64,000 nucleotides of DNA from Actinoallomurus spadix (GCF_024055725.1 NZ_JAMXMX010000008.1:297111-361110); one strand, 5' to 3'; positions 9,037-17,678 are shown, counted from the stretch's first letter. Notes: generated by a model not told the origin, from the letters alone. Program-made: numbers and translations.

Positions 9037-9765
9037 GTGACCGTGTCAGCAGAGCTCGCCGAGATCCACCAGTGGTGGGCACAACGATCCGGCCTCACGA
9101 GCCGGCCGACGGCCTTCCGGATCGCCGGCAGCGCGTACGACCAGGTCACCCCCACCGGCGTCGACAACCCGTACTGGGAGATCGTCCGGCAGCTCCCGGC
9201 GGTGCGCGAAGCGGGGCGGGCCTGCCCCGACGGTTTCGCACGCGGACTCCCCGTCGGGCATCACCTGCTGACCAAACGCTATTCCTGGGCGATCCCCTCA
9301 CCGGGCGACATCACCTGGCTCATCCGGATCCTCCACGGACGCGGCCTGGTCGAGATCGGCGCGGGCTCGGGCTACTGGGCGTGGCAGGCGGCACAGGCCG
9401 GCATCGACGTCGTCGCGTACGAGCCCGTCAGCCCCTCCGCCAACGGCTACACCGACGGCACCGAATACTTCGCCGTCCGGCGAGACGGCCCGGCCGCCGC
9501 CCGGCACCATCCCGACCGGGCGCTCCTGCTGTGCTGGCCATCTCATGACGACTCGTGGGCGACCGACGCCCTCCGCGCCTACACCAGCGACCTACTGATC
9601 TACATCGGGCAGGGCGCGGGCGGCCACTGCGCCGATGACGGCTTCTTTCAGCTCCTCGCCCGGGCATGGACGCCGATCGCCTCCAGCGGCCACCACGTCA
9701 CCTGGCGGCATACCCCCAGCACGATGACCGCCTACCGCCGCGGGACCGGACCGCGGCCGCGGTGA
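9037..9765 (+). CDS. SAM-dependent methyltransferase-like protein
   Basis: The start is a GTG at 9037, behind an AAGGAG ribosome site at 9025-9030. The 242-aa product carries VEIGAGSGYWAWQAAQAG, the SAM-binding motif I of class I methyltransferases, followed by VVAYEP at the expected acidic-loop position. The region before motif I (about 100 aa) and after it has no other recognised domain. Similar stand-alone proteins are common in actinobacteria and their substrates are not known. Confidence 0.75.
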   Translation: MTVSAELAEIHQWWAQRSGLTSRPTAFRIAGSAYDQVTPTGVDNPYWEIVRQLPAVREAGRACPDGFARGLPVGHHLLTKRYSWAIPSPGDITWLIRILHGRGLVEIGAGSGYWAWQAAQAGIDVVAYEPVSPSANGYTDGTEYFAVRRDGPAAARHHPDRALLLCWPSHDDSWATDALRAYTSDLLIYIGQGAGGHCADDGFFQLLARAWTPIASSGHHVTWRHTPSTMTAYRRGTGPRPR

Positions 9766-9878
9766 TCGCGGCCCGACCGGACGACCACCCGGTACGCGTG
9801 AGGCCGCCGGCGCGGGCATGCCCACGACGACGGCAGGAGCGTCGGCGCAACGCCAAGGGGGGCGTGGCGCCGAACGTC

Positions 9879-10103
9879 TCACAGTTTGACGAGCTTGGCG
9901 TACGGCGCGGGGATCCGCTCGATGTGCGAACCGAAGTCCACCATCACGGCGATGCCTTCCTCGACACCGGTGACCACACCGAGACCGTACCGATCATGGC
10001 TCACCTGGTCCCGCAGAGCGAAGTGCTCGACGGGCACGGCGACCGGGGCTTTGAAGGGACTGGTGGGCAGGTGACGCCGGGTCGCGGCGTGGGAGCGTTT
10101 CAT
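9879..10103 (-). CDS. Small conserved protein with Tudor/CarD-like beta fold
   Basis: A 74-aa protein starting at MKRSHAATRRHLP (ATG 10103). Its core, ALRDQVSHDRYGLGVVTGVEEG, matches the SH3/Tudor-like pattern seen at the C-terminus of UvrD and in CarD-type RNA-polymerase binders. A nucleic-acid or polymerase contact is therefore an inference. Stand-alone copies are widespread in high-GC actinobacteria and uncharacterised. Frame and pattern are clear; function is not. Confidence 0.75.
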   Translation of the reverse strand: MKRSHAATRRHLPTSPFKAPVAVPVEHFALRDQVSHDRYGLGVVTGVEEGIAVMVDFGSHIERIPAPYAKLVKL

Positions 10104-10219
10104 TACGCACCAGTATGCGCCATGTCGCCGATCGGCGCCCGCACGAACCCCCAACCGAGTCCCAAGTACCCGTACGAGTGTGGACGGCGGCTTCACGAAC
10201 CTACGAAGCGGAGTTCCGC

Positions 10220-10762
10220 TCACCGGCACATCGCGGCGATACGCTCCGCGAAGTCCGGGAACTCCGCTCGCGCCGCCGCCACGATCTCCGCTGCGGGGCG
10301 GTGTCTCCCCGGCGCGTGCCGCTCAGCGATCACCCGGAACGCTTCGTTCGGCTCCGTCTCCTGATCTGGGTCGGTGAAAGCCTCCATCGGCCCGAACCCG
10401 TCCGCGAACAACCAGAGCAGGTCGCCGAGGTCGCGGGCTATCACGCCGCACTCGCCCTCGGAATCGATGTAGATGACAGGCTGCTCGGTGATCGGGGCAC
10501 CGGGCCGGACCAGCCAGAAGCCGGCGTAGTCGCCCGACCCCGTACTGCCGAAGAAACGGAATTCGCCGCCGTCGACCTCTGGGTTACCGGTCCACAGACG
10601 GAACCACCACGCGGTCTTCTCGGGCGCTTCGAACCGTTGGTACGGCTCGAAGTCACAACCGCGGGACTCGTCGGTCTCTTCGTCGTACTCCCACTCGAAA
10701 CCGACCTCTGCCACCTCGGCCAGGGCAGTTGGCAAGGCGAGGTTTTCAAGTGTCTCCGTCAC
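10220..10762 (-). CDS. Acidic SUKH-like (SMI1/KNR4-like) protein
   Basis: About 180 aa, strongly acidic in its first half (FEWEYDEETDES). A core, VIARDLGDLLWLFADGFGPMEAF, resembles the SUKH superfamily found in polymorphic-toxin immunity proteins and in general contact proteins. The start is uncertain: GTG at 10762 fits the conserved part, and TTG at 10813 is the longest option. There is no toxin gene beside it, so an orphan immunity or housekeeping role cannot be separated. Confidence 0.5.
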   Translation of the reverse strand: MTETLENLALPTALAEVAEVGFEWEYDEETDESRGCDFEPYQRFEAPEKTAWWFRLWTGNPEVDGGEFRFFGSTGSGDYAGFWLVRPGAPITEQPVIYIDSEGECGVIARDLGDLLWLFADGFGPMEAFTDPDQETEPNEAFRVIAERHAPGRHRPAAEIVAAARAEFPDFAERIAAMCR

Positions 10763-10831
10763 CCCCGAGAGACTAACCGCCTCACAACCGACGATTCCGA
10801 ATAACAACCGCAATGGTGACCGTACGCTCGC

Positions 10832-11413
10832 CTATCCCTTCATGGCGACGCCGAGCACGATGACGACGACCGTGATGAGCACCCCCAGGACGAGACCGGC
10901 CACTTGGGGCGTCACCCGGTGCCGCACCCGCTTCGGCGGCTGAACCCGCGCGGCCGGGTCCGTGCTGAACTCCCACCAGGTGACCACCCGCTGGAAATTC
11001 ACCGGAAAATCCGGGTCAGGGTATTGAGTGCTGTCCTGGAGCGCCGGCAGTGAGCGGCGCCGCCCGTTCGCGAGGGTGATACGAGCCACGCGCGCCGTCC
11101 CATGATTGTTCTTGGTCTCGCGTACCTCGATCCACCGGATCTCGTGCCAGGGATGAGTACGCCCACGCCCGATACCCCAGCAGATGGTTATTCCGGCCGC
11201 CCCGACCGTGGTCGAGCTCCGGAGCATCATGGAGATGCCGAGACCGACCAATAGCACCGTCCCGCCCAGCAGCCAGCAGGTGCCCACGGCGCCGAGTCCG
11301 GAGAAGGAGACGGCTCCTTCGATGACCAACCCGAGGCCCAGCGCCGCGACATGCGGCCAGGACGGGTGATACCGATCTCTCCCCCGGAAGCTCAGCTCGT
11401 TCACGGAGCGCAC
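10832..11413 (-). CDS. PH-domain-like membrane protein
   Basis: The 193-aa protein has two N-terminal hydrophobic helices (about residues 22-65), a beta-rich middle (TTVGAAGITICWGIGRGRTHPWHEIRWIEV, read in parts) and a C-terminal helix (LVLGVLITVVVIVLGVAM). The middle part matches bacterial PH-like domains, where a W-x-x-I motif follows a hydrophilic turn. Probably a small envelope protein; no operon partner and no known process. Confidence 0.65.
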   Translation of the reverse strand: MRSVNELSFRGRDRYHPSWPHVAALGLGLVIEGAVSFSGLGAVGTCWLLGGTVLLVGLGISMMLRSSTTVGAAGITICWGIGRGRTHPWHEIRWIEVRETKNNHGTARVARITLANGRRRSLPALQDSTQYPDPDFPVNFQRVVTWWEFSTDPAARVQPPKRVRHRVTPQVAGLVLGVLITVVVIVLGVAMKG

Positions 11414-11511
11414 GCTACATCTCCGGCCCTCGAACGGACGAGTTGCCCCTGACCGGCCGCCGTCCGGCGTCGCTCCTGCTCACGGACGCATCGAGAGCTT
11501 CTTGATCGCTC

Positions 11512-12135
11512 CTACCTGGCCGACCGGCGCACGTAGGCGCCCGCTCTGGTCGCGCAGGCGGCAGCGTGGGCGCTCTCATCGGCGACGGTCTCGTTCAGCG
11601 GGTCGCCGCTGACCAGGAAGCGGTAGTACAGCGGGGCGGAGACCGCGCGGACGACCTCGGAGGCGTCGGTGCCCTCCGGCGCCTCGCCCCGCTCCACCGC
11701 CTGATCGACGCAGGGGGACCACTCGTCGATGCGGGTGGCATAGAAGCGGTGGAGCGCCTCGGCGGTGCGCTGGTCGGTGGTCGCGGCGGCGATCACGGCC
11801 TTGAACAACACGCCCTGGCGCTCGTCGGTGAGGGTGCGCACGACCAGCCGGGCGTTGGCGCGCAGGTCACCGTCCAGTGAGCCGGTCTCGGTGCGCGGGA
11901 CGGACTGCTCGGCCATGTCCACGAGCAGGTCGGCGACCAGCACCTGCGGGGTTCGCCAGCGGCGGTAGACGGTGGTCTTGCCGACCTCGGCTCGGCGCGC
12001 GATCTCGGCCAGGTCGACGCCGTCGAAGCCGCACTCGATCAGCGCGTCCTCGGCGGCGCGCAGCACCGCGGTGCGCACCCGGGCGGTCCGCCCGCCGGGC
12101 CGGAGCATGCCGGGAGCGGCTCCCTCATCGGTCAT
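11512..12135 (-). CDS. TetR-family repressor of the adjacent drug transporter
   Basis: 207 aa with an N-terminal TetR HTH (FDGVDLAEIARRAEVGKTTVYRRW) and a C-terminal ligand domain with a TetR_C_11-like pattern. It is divergent from a DHA2 efflux transporter, with a palindrome (12189-12210) in the shared promoter. By the usual logic of such pairs it should repress both genes and release on binding a transported compound. That control is inferred from position. Confidence 0.9.
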   Translation of the reverse strand: MTDEGAAPGMLRPGGRTARVRTAVLRAAEDALIECGFDGVDLAEIARRAEVGKTTVYRRWRTPQVLVADLLVDMAEQSVPRTETGSLDGDLRANARLVVRTLTDERQGVLFKAVIAAATTDQRTAEALHRFYATRIDEWSPCVDQAVERGEAPEGTDASEVVRAVSAPLYYRFLVSGDPLNETVADESAHAAACATRAGAYVRRSAR

Positions 12136-12188
12136 AACGGGACTCCAGTTTCATTTGCGCGAATCCTCTGCTACCGTCATCGCCATCC

Positions 12189-12210
12189 TAACGGAACTAC
12201 AGAACCGTTA
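12189..12210. promoter_or_regulatory. TetR operator candidate between repressor and transporter
   Basis: TAACGG and CCGTTA flank a 10-bp centre, giving a 22-bp two-fold symmetric site. It ends 17 bp before the transporter start codon, at the place where a bound repressor would block transcription. Confidence 0.6.
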
Positions 12211-12227
12211 ACTACTGGAGGACTCCC

Positions 12228-13664
12228 ATGGCCGCACCCACCACGGCCCTTCCCACCGCACCCCCACTACGGATGGTCGGCCGCGAACGGCTCCTGCTGA
12301 CCCTGCTGCTCGGCGCCCAGTTCATGGTCGCCGTCGACTTCTCGATCCTGAACGTCGCACTGCCCGAAGTGGGCGCGGGACTCGGCTTCTCGCTGGCGAA
12401 CCTGCAGTGGATCGCCACCGCGTTCGCCCTGGCCGCCGCCGGATTCACCCTGCTGTTCGGCCGGGTGGCCGACCTGGTCGGGCGCAAGCGGCTCTTCATC
12501 GGCGGTATGGCCGTCCTCGGCGCGGCCTCCCTGCTCGGCGGCCTGTCCACCGGACCGGTGATGTTGCTGACCGCCCGCGTCCTGCAAGGCCTGGCCACCG
12601 CCGCCGTCACCCCGGCCGGACTCGCCCTGCTGACCACCGCGTTCCGGGAGGGGCCGCTGCGCGAACGCGCACTCGGCCTCAACGGCGCACTGATGTCGGC
12701 CGGATTCACCGCCGGCGCGATCCTGGGCGGCCTGCTGACCAGCCTGCTGTCCTGGCGCTGGGCCTTCCTGATCAACGTGCCGGTCGCCGCTCTGATCGTC
12801 GCGCTCGCCCCCCGCATGATCGACGATGACCGGTCGGGCGACCGCCCCCGCCTCGACGTCCCCGGCGCCGCGACCGTCACCGCCGGCCTGCTGCTGCTGG
12901 TGTTCGGCCTCACTCAGGCCGGCGAGCACGGCTGGACCACCCCCGCCACGCTCGTCGCGCTCGTCGCCGGCGCCGCGCTCATGGTCGCGTTCTGGTTCGT
13001 CGAGCGGTGGGCCGCCGAACCGCTCGTTCCCACCGCCCTGCTCGGCCGCCGCACGGTGGTCTGGGGCAACCTCGCCGGACTGATCGCGTTCGTCACCGAG
13101 ACCTCGCTCGTCTTCCTGCTCACCCTCTACCTGCAGAAGGTCCTCGGCTACTCGCCACTGGCCACCGGCCTGGCGTTCGGCGTCCTCGGCCTCGGCACCC
13201 TCCTGGGCGGCACCCTCGGCGGACGCGCCGTCGGCCGGTTCGGCGCCCGCGCCACCATCCTCGGCGGAGGCCTGGTGCAGGCCGTCGCCACCGTCACCCT
13301 GGTCGCCCTCGGCACCGGCCCGAGCTGGATCGCGCTACTGCTCGCCGCCACCTTCGTCGGCGGTGTCGGCAACATGCTGGTGATCGTCGCGTTCATGGTC
13401 ACCGCGACCTCCGGCCTCGCGGACGCCGACCAGGGCCGCGCTACCGGCGTCGCCACCATGACCCAGCAGATCGGCATCACCCTCGGGACGCCGGTCATGA
13501 GCGCCGTCGCCACCGCCGCCATGGCCGGGCACACCGGCGCCGGAGCGGTGCTGAGCGGGGTACGGGTCGCGATCGGCGTCAACGCCGCCCTGGTCGTCGC
13601 CGGTTCCCTGCTCGCCGCCGCCTTCCTCGGCCGCGCCCGCGCCCGCGCCCGGAAAAGCTTCTGA
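12228..13664 (+). CDS. DHA2-family MFS drug/proton antiporter (EmrB/QacA type)
   Basis: The 478-aa product has about 14 hydrophobic helices. Hallmarks are VAVDFSILNVALPEVG in helix 1 (the D motif of DHA2), the loop-2/3 motif GRVADLVGRKRLFIGG, and motif C-like G-x-x-x-G-x-x-x-G-G runs in helix 5. It exports hydrophobic compounds by proton antiport at the plasma membrane. A GGAGG ribosome site lies 5 bp before the ATG. The substrate is unknown; the divergent TetR probably senses it. Confidence 0.93.
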   Translation: MAAPTTALPTAPPLRMVGRERLLLTLLLGAQFMVAVDFSILNVALPEVGAGLGFSLANLQWIATAFALAAAGFTLLFGRVADLVGRKRLFIGGMAVLGAASLLGGLSTGPVMLLTARVLQGLATAAVTPAGLALLTTAFREGPLRERALGLNGALMSAGFTAGAILGGLLTSLLSWRWAFLINVPVAALIVALAPRMIDDDRSGDRPRLDVPGAATVTAGLLLLVFGLTQAGEHGWTTPATLVALVAGAALMVAFWFVERWAAEPLVPTALLGRRTVVWGNLAGLIAFVTETSLVFLLTLYLQKVLGYSPLATGLAFGVLGLGTLLGGTLGGRAVGRFGARATILGGGLVQAVATVTLVALGTGPSWIALLLAATFVGGVGNMLVIVAFMVTATSGLADADQGRATGVATMTQQIGITLGTPVMSAVATAAMAGHTGAGAVLSGVRVAIGVNAALVVAGSLLAAAFLGRARARARKSF

Positions 13665-13678
13665 ACCCGCCCACGGCC

Positions 13679-13707
13679 GGAACGGGAGCCGAACCACCCC
13701 CCGTTCC
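13679..13707. terminator. Stem-loop between convergent transporter genes
   Basis: GGAACGGG and CCCGTTCC pair across a 13-nt loop in the 77-bp gap between the DHA2 gene and the convergent EamA gene. No poly-T tract follows. Confidence 0.5.
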
Positions 13708-13741
13708 AGCCTCAGCCATGTCCTGGGACCGAAGGCGTCGA

Positions 13742-14662
13742 TCATCGGGTGGGCGTGGGTGCTCGGCCCGCGATCAGTGCCGCGACGAGCGCGAGCGTGA
13801 GCCCGACCAGGGTGACAAGGGTGAGGGGCTCCCCGAACATCACGGCGCCCCAGAGGGAGGTGACGGGTGCGACGAAGAACATCAGGCTGTTGACGGGAGT
13901 GACACCGATGCGCTGCACCAAGAACCAGTAGAGACCGTAGCCGCCGAAGGTGGCGAGCAGGATGAGCCACGCCATGGCGATCCAGAATCCGGACGAGGAA
14001 GGCGGGGTGGCGGTCCCGGTGGCGACGGCGAGGACGGTGAACACGAGGGCCGAGGTGGTGCAGTGGATCGCCAAGGCCTGCAGGGGCGGGGTGAGCACGT
14101 TCGCGCGGCGTTCGAGGATCGTGGACGCGATGAGGCTGAGCATGCCGGCGAACGGGATCAGGTAGGCCCACGTGGGGGCGTGAGCCGCGGGTGAGGAGGC
14201 GTTCGTCCAGCTGACGATCACCACGCCGGCGAGCCCGAGCACCAGACCCGCCCACTGACGCCCCACCACTGCGACGCCGAGCAGCGGGCCTACGAGCGCG
14301 CCCGCGACGAGTGGCTGGACCCCATCGACGAGGGCCGTGGTGCCCGTGCTCACCCCGAGCCCGATGGCCCAGTAGACCGTGAGCAGGTACCCGGACTGCG
14401 AGAGCAGGCCGATGAGCACGTGGCGTGCGACGTCGCCGCGCGAGGGCCGTGGGGATCCTCGCCCGAGTCGTGCCGGCACGGCCGCGAGGAGGAGAACCGC
14501 CGGCGGCACGAACCGCCACATCAAGATCGTGGTGACCGGGGCTTCGGCGGCGCCGAGCTTCGCGCCGACGAACCCCGAGGACCAGCAGAGCACGAACAAG
14601 GCCGCGAGCACACCCGTCGACCACGCTCGCAACCCGCGAGGTATACCGATCTGTATACTCAT
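13742..14662 (-). CDS. EamA/RhaT-type DMT-superfamily transporter
   Basis: 306 aa with ten predicted helices in two EamA repeats. F-V-L-C-W-S-S-G-F-V-G-A-K opens the first, and W-A-Y-L-I-P-F-A-G-M-L-S leads the second. Family members export metabolites or amino acids. The ATG at 14662 is the only clear upstream start, but codons 2-8 coincide exactly with one copy of a palindromic operator (14641-14658). Translation may therefore begin further in, or the repressor binds inside the gene. It is divergent from a TetR gene. Confidence 0.88.
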   Translation of the reverse strand: MSIQIGIPRGLRAWSTGVLAALFVLCWSSGFVGAKLGAAEAPVTTILMWRFVPPAVLLLAAVPARLGRGSPRPSRGDVARHVLIGLLSQSGYLLTVYWAIGLGVSTGTTALVDGVQPLVAGALVGPLLGVAVVGRQWAGLVLGLAGVVIVSWTNASSPAAHAPTWAYLIPFAGMLSLIASTILERRANVLTPPLQALAIHCTTSALVFTVLAVATGTATPPSSSGFWIAMAWLILLATFGGYGLYWFLVQRIGVTPVNSLMFFVAPVTSLWGAVMFGEPLTLVTLVGLTLALVAALIAGRAPTPTR

Positions 14663-14689
14663 GTGGCGTCACTATACAGATTGGTATAC
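14641..14689. promoter_or_regulatory. Twin palindromic TetR operators
   Basis: Two 18-bp sites lie head-to-head: GTATACCGATCTGTATAC (14641-14658) and CTATACAGATTGGTATAC (14672-14689). The second agrees with the reverse complement of the first at 16 of 18 positions. Both have TATAC arms. They sit between, and partly inside, the EamA transporter gene and the TetR gene that starts at 14711. Confidence 0.75.
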
Positions 14690-14710
14690 TGCTGCCGTAT
14701 CCTGGGCGTC

Positions 14711-15277
14711 ATGAGCGACGTCATCGACTGGACCCCCAAGGCGCACGCCGTGCTCCAGGCCGCCTCGGAACTGTTCTACGAGCGCGGGATCCATGCCGTC
14801 GGAGTCGATGTCATCGCCGCACGCGCCGGAGTCACCAAGAAGACGCTGTACGACCGGTTCGGGTCCAAGGAACGCCTGGTCGTGGAGTACCTGACGGAGC
14901 GCGACGACCAATGGCGCCGCTTCCTCGACGACCGGCTGACCCAAGCCGACCCGGCCCCGCGCGGCCAGGTCGCCGCCGTCTTCGAAGCCTCCGCGGCATG
15001 GGCTCGGGAACGGGGACGGAAAGGGTGCGCCATGATCAACGCGCATGCCGAGATCAGCGACCCGACGCACCCCGCGTACGCCGTGATCGTGGGACAGAAG
15101 CGCTGGATGCTGGCCCTGTTCACCGAGCTGGCCGCCGCGGCCGGCGTCGCCGATCCCCGACAGGTCGGCGAGCACCTCATGCTGCTCCACGAAGGAGCCG
15201 TCGTGACCGCCGGCCTGCGCGCCGTCGAAAACGCCTTCACCACAGCGGCCGTCGCCGCCTCCGCTCTACTGAACTGA
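14711..15277 (+). CDS. TetR-family repressor (EamA-linked)
   Basis: ATG at 14711 gives 188 aa. The HTH is ERGIHAVGVDVIAARAGVTKKTLYDRF in segments, and the ligand domain carries R-K-G-C-A-M-I-N-A-H-A-E, typical of the TetR_C_16-like subgroup. The twin TATAC palindromes 22-70 bp upstream fit autorepression together with control of the divergent EamA exporter. Ligand unknown. Confidence 0.9.
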   Translation: MSDVIDWTPKAHAVLQAASELFYERGIHAVGVDVIAARAGVTKKTLYDRFGSKERLVVEYLTERDDQWRRFLDDRLTQADPAPRGQVAAVFEASAAWARERGRKGCAMINAHAEISDPTHPAYAVIVGQKRWMLALFTELAAAAGVADPRQVGEHLMLLHEGAVVTAGLRAVENAFTTAAVAASALLN

Positions 15278-15350
15278 AGCGCCCCGTCTTCGCGGACGAC
15301 CGCTCAGAGCGACGGCGTGCCGGATCGCCACGCACTCCACGGCCCGGTGG

Positions 15351-15932
15351 TCAAGCGGGTCCGCCGGCGAGCAGGCCGTCGACGAGGAGTTGCAGCATCC
15401 GGGTGGCCTGGTCGTTGTCGGCGGCGGCGAGCATGATGCCGGCCATGCTGGCCGAGACGTCGGCCGGCTGGACGTCGGCGCGCAGGCTGCCGTCGGCCCG
15501 ACCGGCGTCGAGGATGGTCGCGATGGCGCCGTTGAGGTGTTCGCGGGTCTGACCGGAGTTGATCGCACCGCTGGCGATCACCGCGCGCAGGGCTTCGGCC
15601 ATGCCACGTTTGGTGGCGACGAAGTCCTGATAGCGGCGCATCCATTCGCGCATGGCGTCGGGCGGCGCGTGGTCGGCCACCAGTTGCGCGGCCATGGCGC
15701 ACAGGCGGGTGAGCTCGCTCCGGTAGACCTCCTCGACCAGGGCTTCGCGCGACGGGAAGTTGCGGTAGAGCGTGCCGACGCCGACTCCCGCCTCGCGGGC
15801 GATGGCCTCGATCTTGACGGGGTCCGGGCCGGCGGTGAGGGCGCGGGTGGCAGCGTCGATGATGCGCTGCCGGTTGCGTTGCGCGTCCCTTCGCGCGCCG
15901 GGGCGTCGTTCGGACTCGGAAACCGGGATCAC
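15351..15932 (-). CDS. TetR-family repressor (aldo/keto-reductase-linked)
   Basis: 193 aa. The N-terminal HTH (IEAIAREAGVGVGTLYRNFPSREALVEEVY, in parts) is followed by a SBP/TetR_C_49-like domain. It is divergent from an aldo/keto reductase gene, and two perfect palindromes lie between them. The first palindrome begins 6 bp above its own start codon, which implies autoregulation. This is the third TetR-plus-target arrangement within 5 kb. Confidence 0.9.
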   Translation of the reverse strand: MIPVSESERRPGARRDAQRNRQRIIDAATRALTAGPDPVKIEAIAREAGVGVGTLYRNFPSREALVEEVYRSELTRLCAMAAQLVADHAPPDAMREWMRRYQDFVATKRGMAEALRAVIASGAINSGQTREHLNGAIATILDAGRADGSLRADVQPADVSASMAGIMLAAADNDQATRMLQLLVDGLLAGGPA

Positions 15933-15937
15933 CTCAC

Positions 15938-15997
15938 AAACGGAATCGCTTCCGTTTCTGCTAGGGTCGGGTCAACCAAGCGGAATCGGTTCCGCTT
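15938..15997. promoter_or_regulatory. Two perfect TetR operator palindromes
   Basis: AAACGGAA-TCGC-TTCCGTTT (15938-15957) and AAGCGGAA-TCGG-TTCCGCTT (15978-15997) are both perfect 8-bp inverted repeats with 4-bp centres. They are 40 bp apart, so they lie on nearly the same DNA face. Consensus core CGGAATCGNTTCCG. Confidence 0.8.
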
Positions 15998-16026
15998 TCG
16001 GTCATCGTAGCTGGAGGGCCACGACC

Positions 16027-16905
16027 ATGGGCACATCGCATGCGTACGCGTACGGAAAGCTGGGCGAACACGATGTCCTGCGGGTCGGCTTCGGCGCCAT
16101 GCAGCTGGAAAACAGCGACCCCGCGGATGCCGTCAAGGTCCTGCGCCGCGCGGTCGAACTCGGCGTCGACCACATCGACACCGCCCAGTTCTACGGCCCG
16201 GTCAACGACCTGATCAGGACGGCCCTGCACCCGTACGCCGACAACCTGCGGATCGTCACCAAGGTCGGCGCGGTGACTCATCCGACCGAGCGACTGGCCG
16301 CCGCGCAGAAGCCGGCCGAACTACGGGCGTCGGTCGAGGAGAACCTCCGCGCCCTCGACACCGACCACCTCACGGTCGTCAATCTCCGCCGGGCCGACAT
16401 GCCGCCGGGCATCATCGCCACCGGCGACCAGGCGGTCGACCTGGACAGCCAGCTGGCCGAGCTGATCGCCCTGCGCGACGAGGGCAAGATCGGCGGCATC
16501 GGCCTCAGCCAGGTCAGCCTCGCGCAGCTGCGGCAGGCCCTTCCGGCCGGGATCGTCTGCGTGCAGAACTTCTACAACGTCCTCACCCGTGACCACGAGG
16601 ACGTGCTGACCGAGTGCGCCGCTCAGGGCATCGCCTGGGTGCCGTACTGCCCGCTCGGATCGGCCTTCGACCAACTGCCCAGCGTCACCGACGACCCGGT
16701 GGTCGTCGCGCACGCCGAGCGCCTCGGCATCACCCCGGCTCAGGCCGGGCTGGCCTGGCTGCTCGGACACAGCCCGGCCACGCTGCTGATCCCCGGCACC
16801 CGCGACCTCGCGCACCTGGCCGACAACGTCGCGGTCACCGGGATCGAGCTGGACCAGGAGGCGATGACGGCCTTCGACGCGCTGGCCCAGGACACGGCCT
16901 CCTGA
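16027..16905 (+). CDS. Aldo/keto reductase
   Basis: ATG at 16027 gives 292 aa; the open frame above it is antisense to the TetR gene. The AKR barrel is clear: GFGAMQLEN at the first strand, G-V-D-H-I-D-T-A-Q-F-Y-G-P with catalytic D and Y, K in I-V-T-K-V-G, and I-P-G-T-R-D near the NADPH-binding end. It reduces a carbonyl substrate with NADPH. The divergent TetR with double operators suggests induction by a toxic aldehyde or ketone, which is inference. It is the last gene before the variable region. Confidence 0.92.
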   Translation: MGTSHAYAYGKLGEHDVLRVGFGAMQLENSDPADAVKVLRRAVELGVDHIDTAQFYGPVNDLIRTALHPYADNLRIVTKVGAVTHPTERLAAAQKPAELRASVEENLRALDTDHLTVVNLRRADMPPGIIATGDQAVDLDSQLAELIALRDEGKIGGIGLSQVSLAQLRQALPAGIVCVQNFYNVLTRDHEDVLTECAAQGIAWVPYCPLGSAFDQLPSVTDDPVVVAHAERLGITPAQAGLAWLLGHSPATLLIPGTRDLAHLADNVAVTGIELDQEAMTAFDALAQDTAS

Positions 16906-16917
16906 GCGGAAGTCGCC

Positions 16918-16990
16918 ACGGAAAGCCGCTCGCTTCGCTCGCTCCGTCCTCGGCGTTCACATCGGCAAGGCCGACACCGGCTTCCACAGG
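16918..16990 (+). pseudogene. Fragment of an integrative-element membrane-protein gene
   Basis: Reading in the frame of 16918 gives R-K-A-A-R-F-A-R-S-V-L-G-V-H-I-G-K-A-D-T-G. This matches the C-terminal stretch A-A-F-A-R-S-V-L-G-V-H-V-R-K-P-D-T-D of the small transfer-region protein at 38225-38491. There is no start and no full gene around it, so it looks like the scrap of a lost element of the same family. The rest of 16906-17231 holds nothing else I can assign. Confidence 0.5.
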
Positions 16991-17231
16991 TGGACGATTT
17001 CGACGACTCCCGGAGCTTCTCTTCGGGCGGTAATCGGGCGTGCGTCTTGATCTCTGGCAGATGGTGCCGCCAGGGAGCAGGAAGCCCCCCTTCGGCCCCG
17101 GGAGCACCGGTCCGGAGTGCTCTCCCGCGCGAACGACGAGACGGCGTGACAGACGTTTTCGCGCCGGTGAGCGCTCCGGCTCGCGGGGGGCTGGGAGTCG
17201 CGAGACCCCCGCTCCGGACTGGTTCAACCAG

Positions 17232-17678
17232 CTATTCGACTTCAGTCGACTTGGCGAGCCATTTATCCATGGACTTACTTGCCGCTCTGACACGCGCCAA
17301 GCGAGCGGAAGACAATCGTCTATCTATCTCATCGAGGTCCCGACGGATGTCCTCTTTGACCTGGTCGGAGACATTAGGGTCTTCGAGCTGTTCGAGCAAA
17401 GTTCGCTTGGCCCGCTTGACCTCGAATACAAGAACCATCCAGTTCATTTGCGCAAAGCAGTAATAAATTACCGAACCAAGAGCAACCGAGACCATCGGCG
17501 AAAGGTACAGGAGGACCTGTCCCCAGGTTTTATCCGTGCCGATGTGCTGAGCGGCGGCAATCAGAGCAGTACCGCCCCCGACACCTCCCATACCCGCACT
17601 GATCGGCTTACTACGCGAGGATTGCGTGTCGGCCTTGGATCTACTTGAGCGGCCCGCCGCTGACCGAGTCCCCGTCAA
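17232..17678 (-). CDS. Membrane protein with C-terminal coiled coil, partner of the EACC1-like gene
   Basis: A 148-aa protein with a basic Ser/Arg-rich N-terminus, a Gly-rich hydrophobic stretch (about residues 28-45), a clear membrane helix (VLLYLSPMVSVALGSVIYYCF) and a charged helical tail (VKRAKRTLLEQLEDP...RRDLDEIDRRL) that should form a coiled coil. It overlaps the upstream 78-aa gene by 4 bp, so the two are translated together. I do not recognise the family. GC content is lower than that of flanking chromosome, which fits acquired DNA. Confidence 0.65.
   Translation of the reverse strand: MTGTRSAAGRSSRSKADTQSSRSKPISAGMGGVGGGTALIAAAQHIGTDKTWGQVLLYLSPMVSVALGSVIYYCFAQMNWMVLVFEVKRAKRTLLEQLEDPNVSDQVKEDIRRDLDEIDRRLSSARLARVRAASKSMDKWLAKSTEVE

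Noticed and set aside
10220..10762. Treating the SUKH-like protein as immunity of a toxin system.
   Set aside because: No polymorphic toxin or secretion gene lies nearby, so the link would be speculative.
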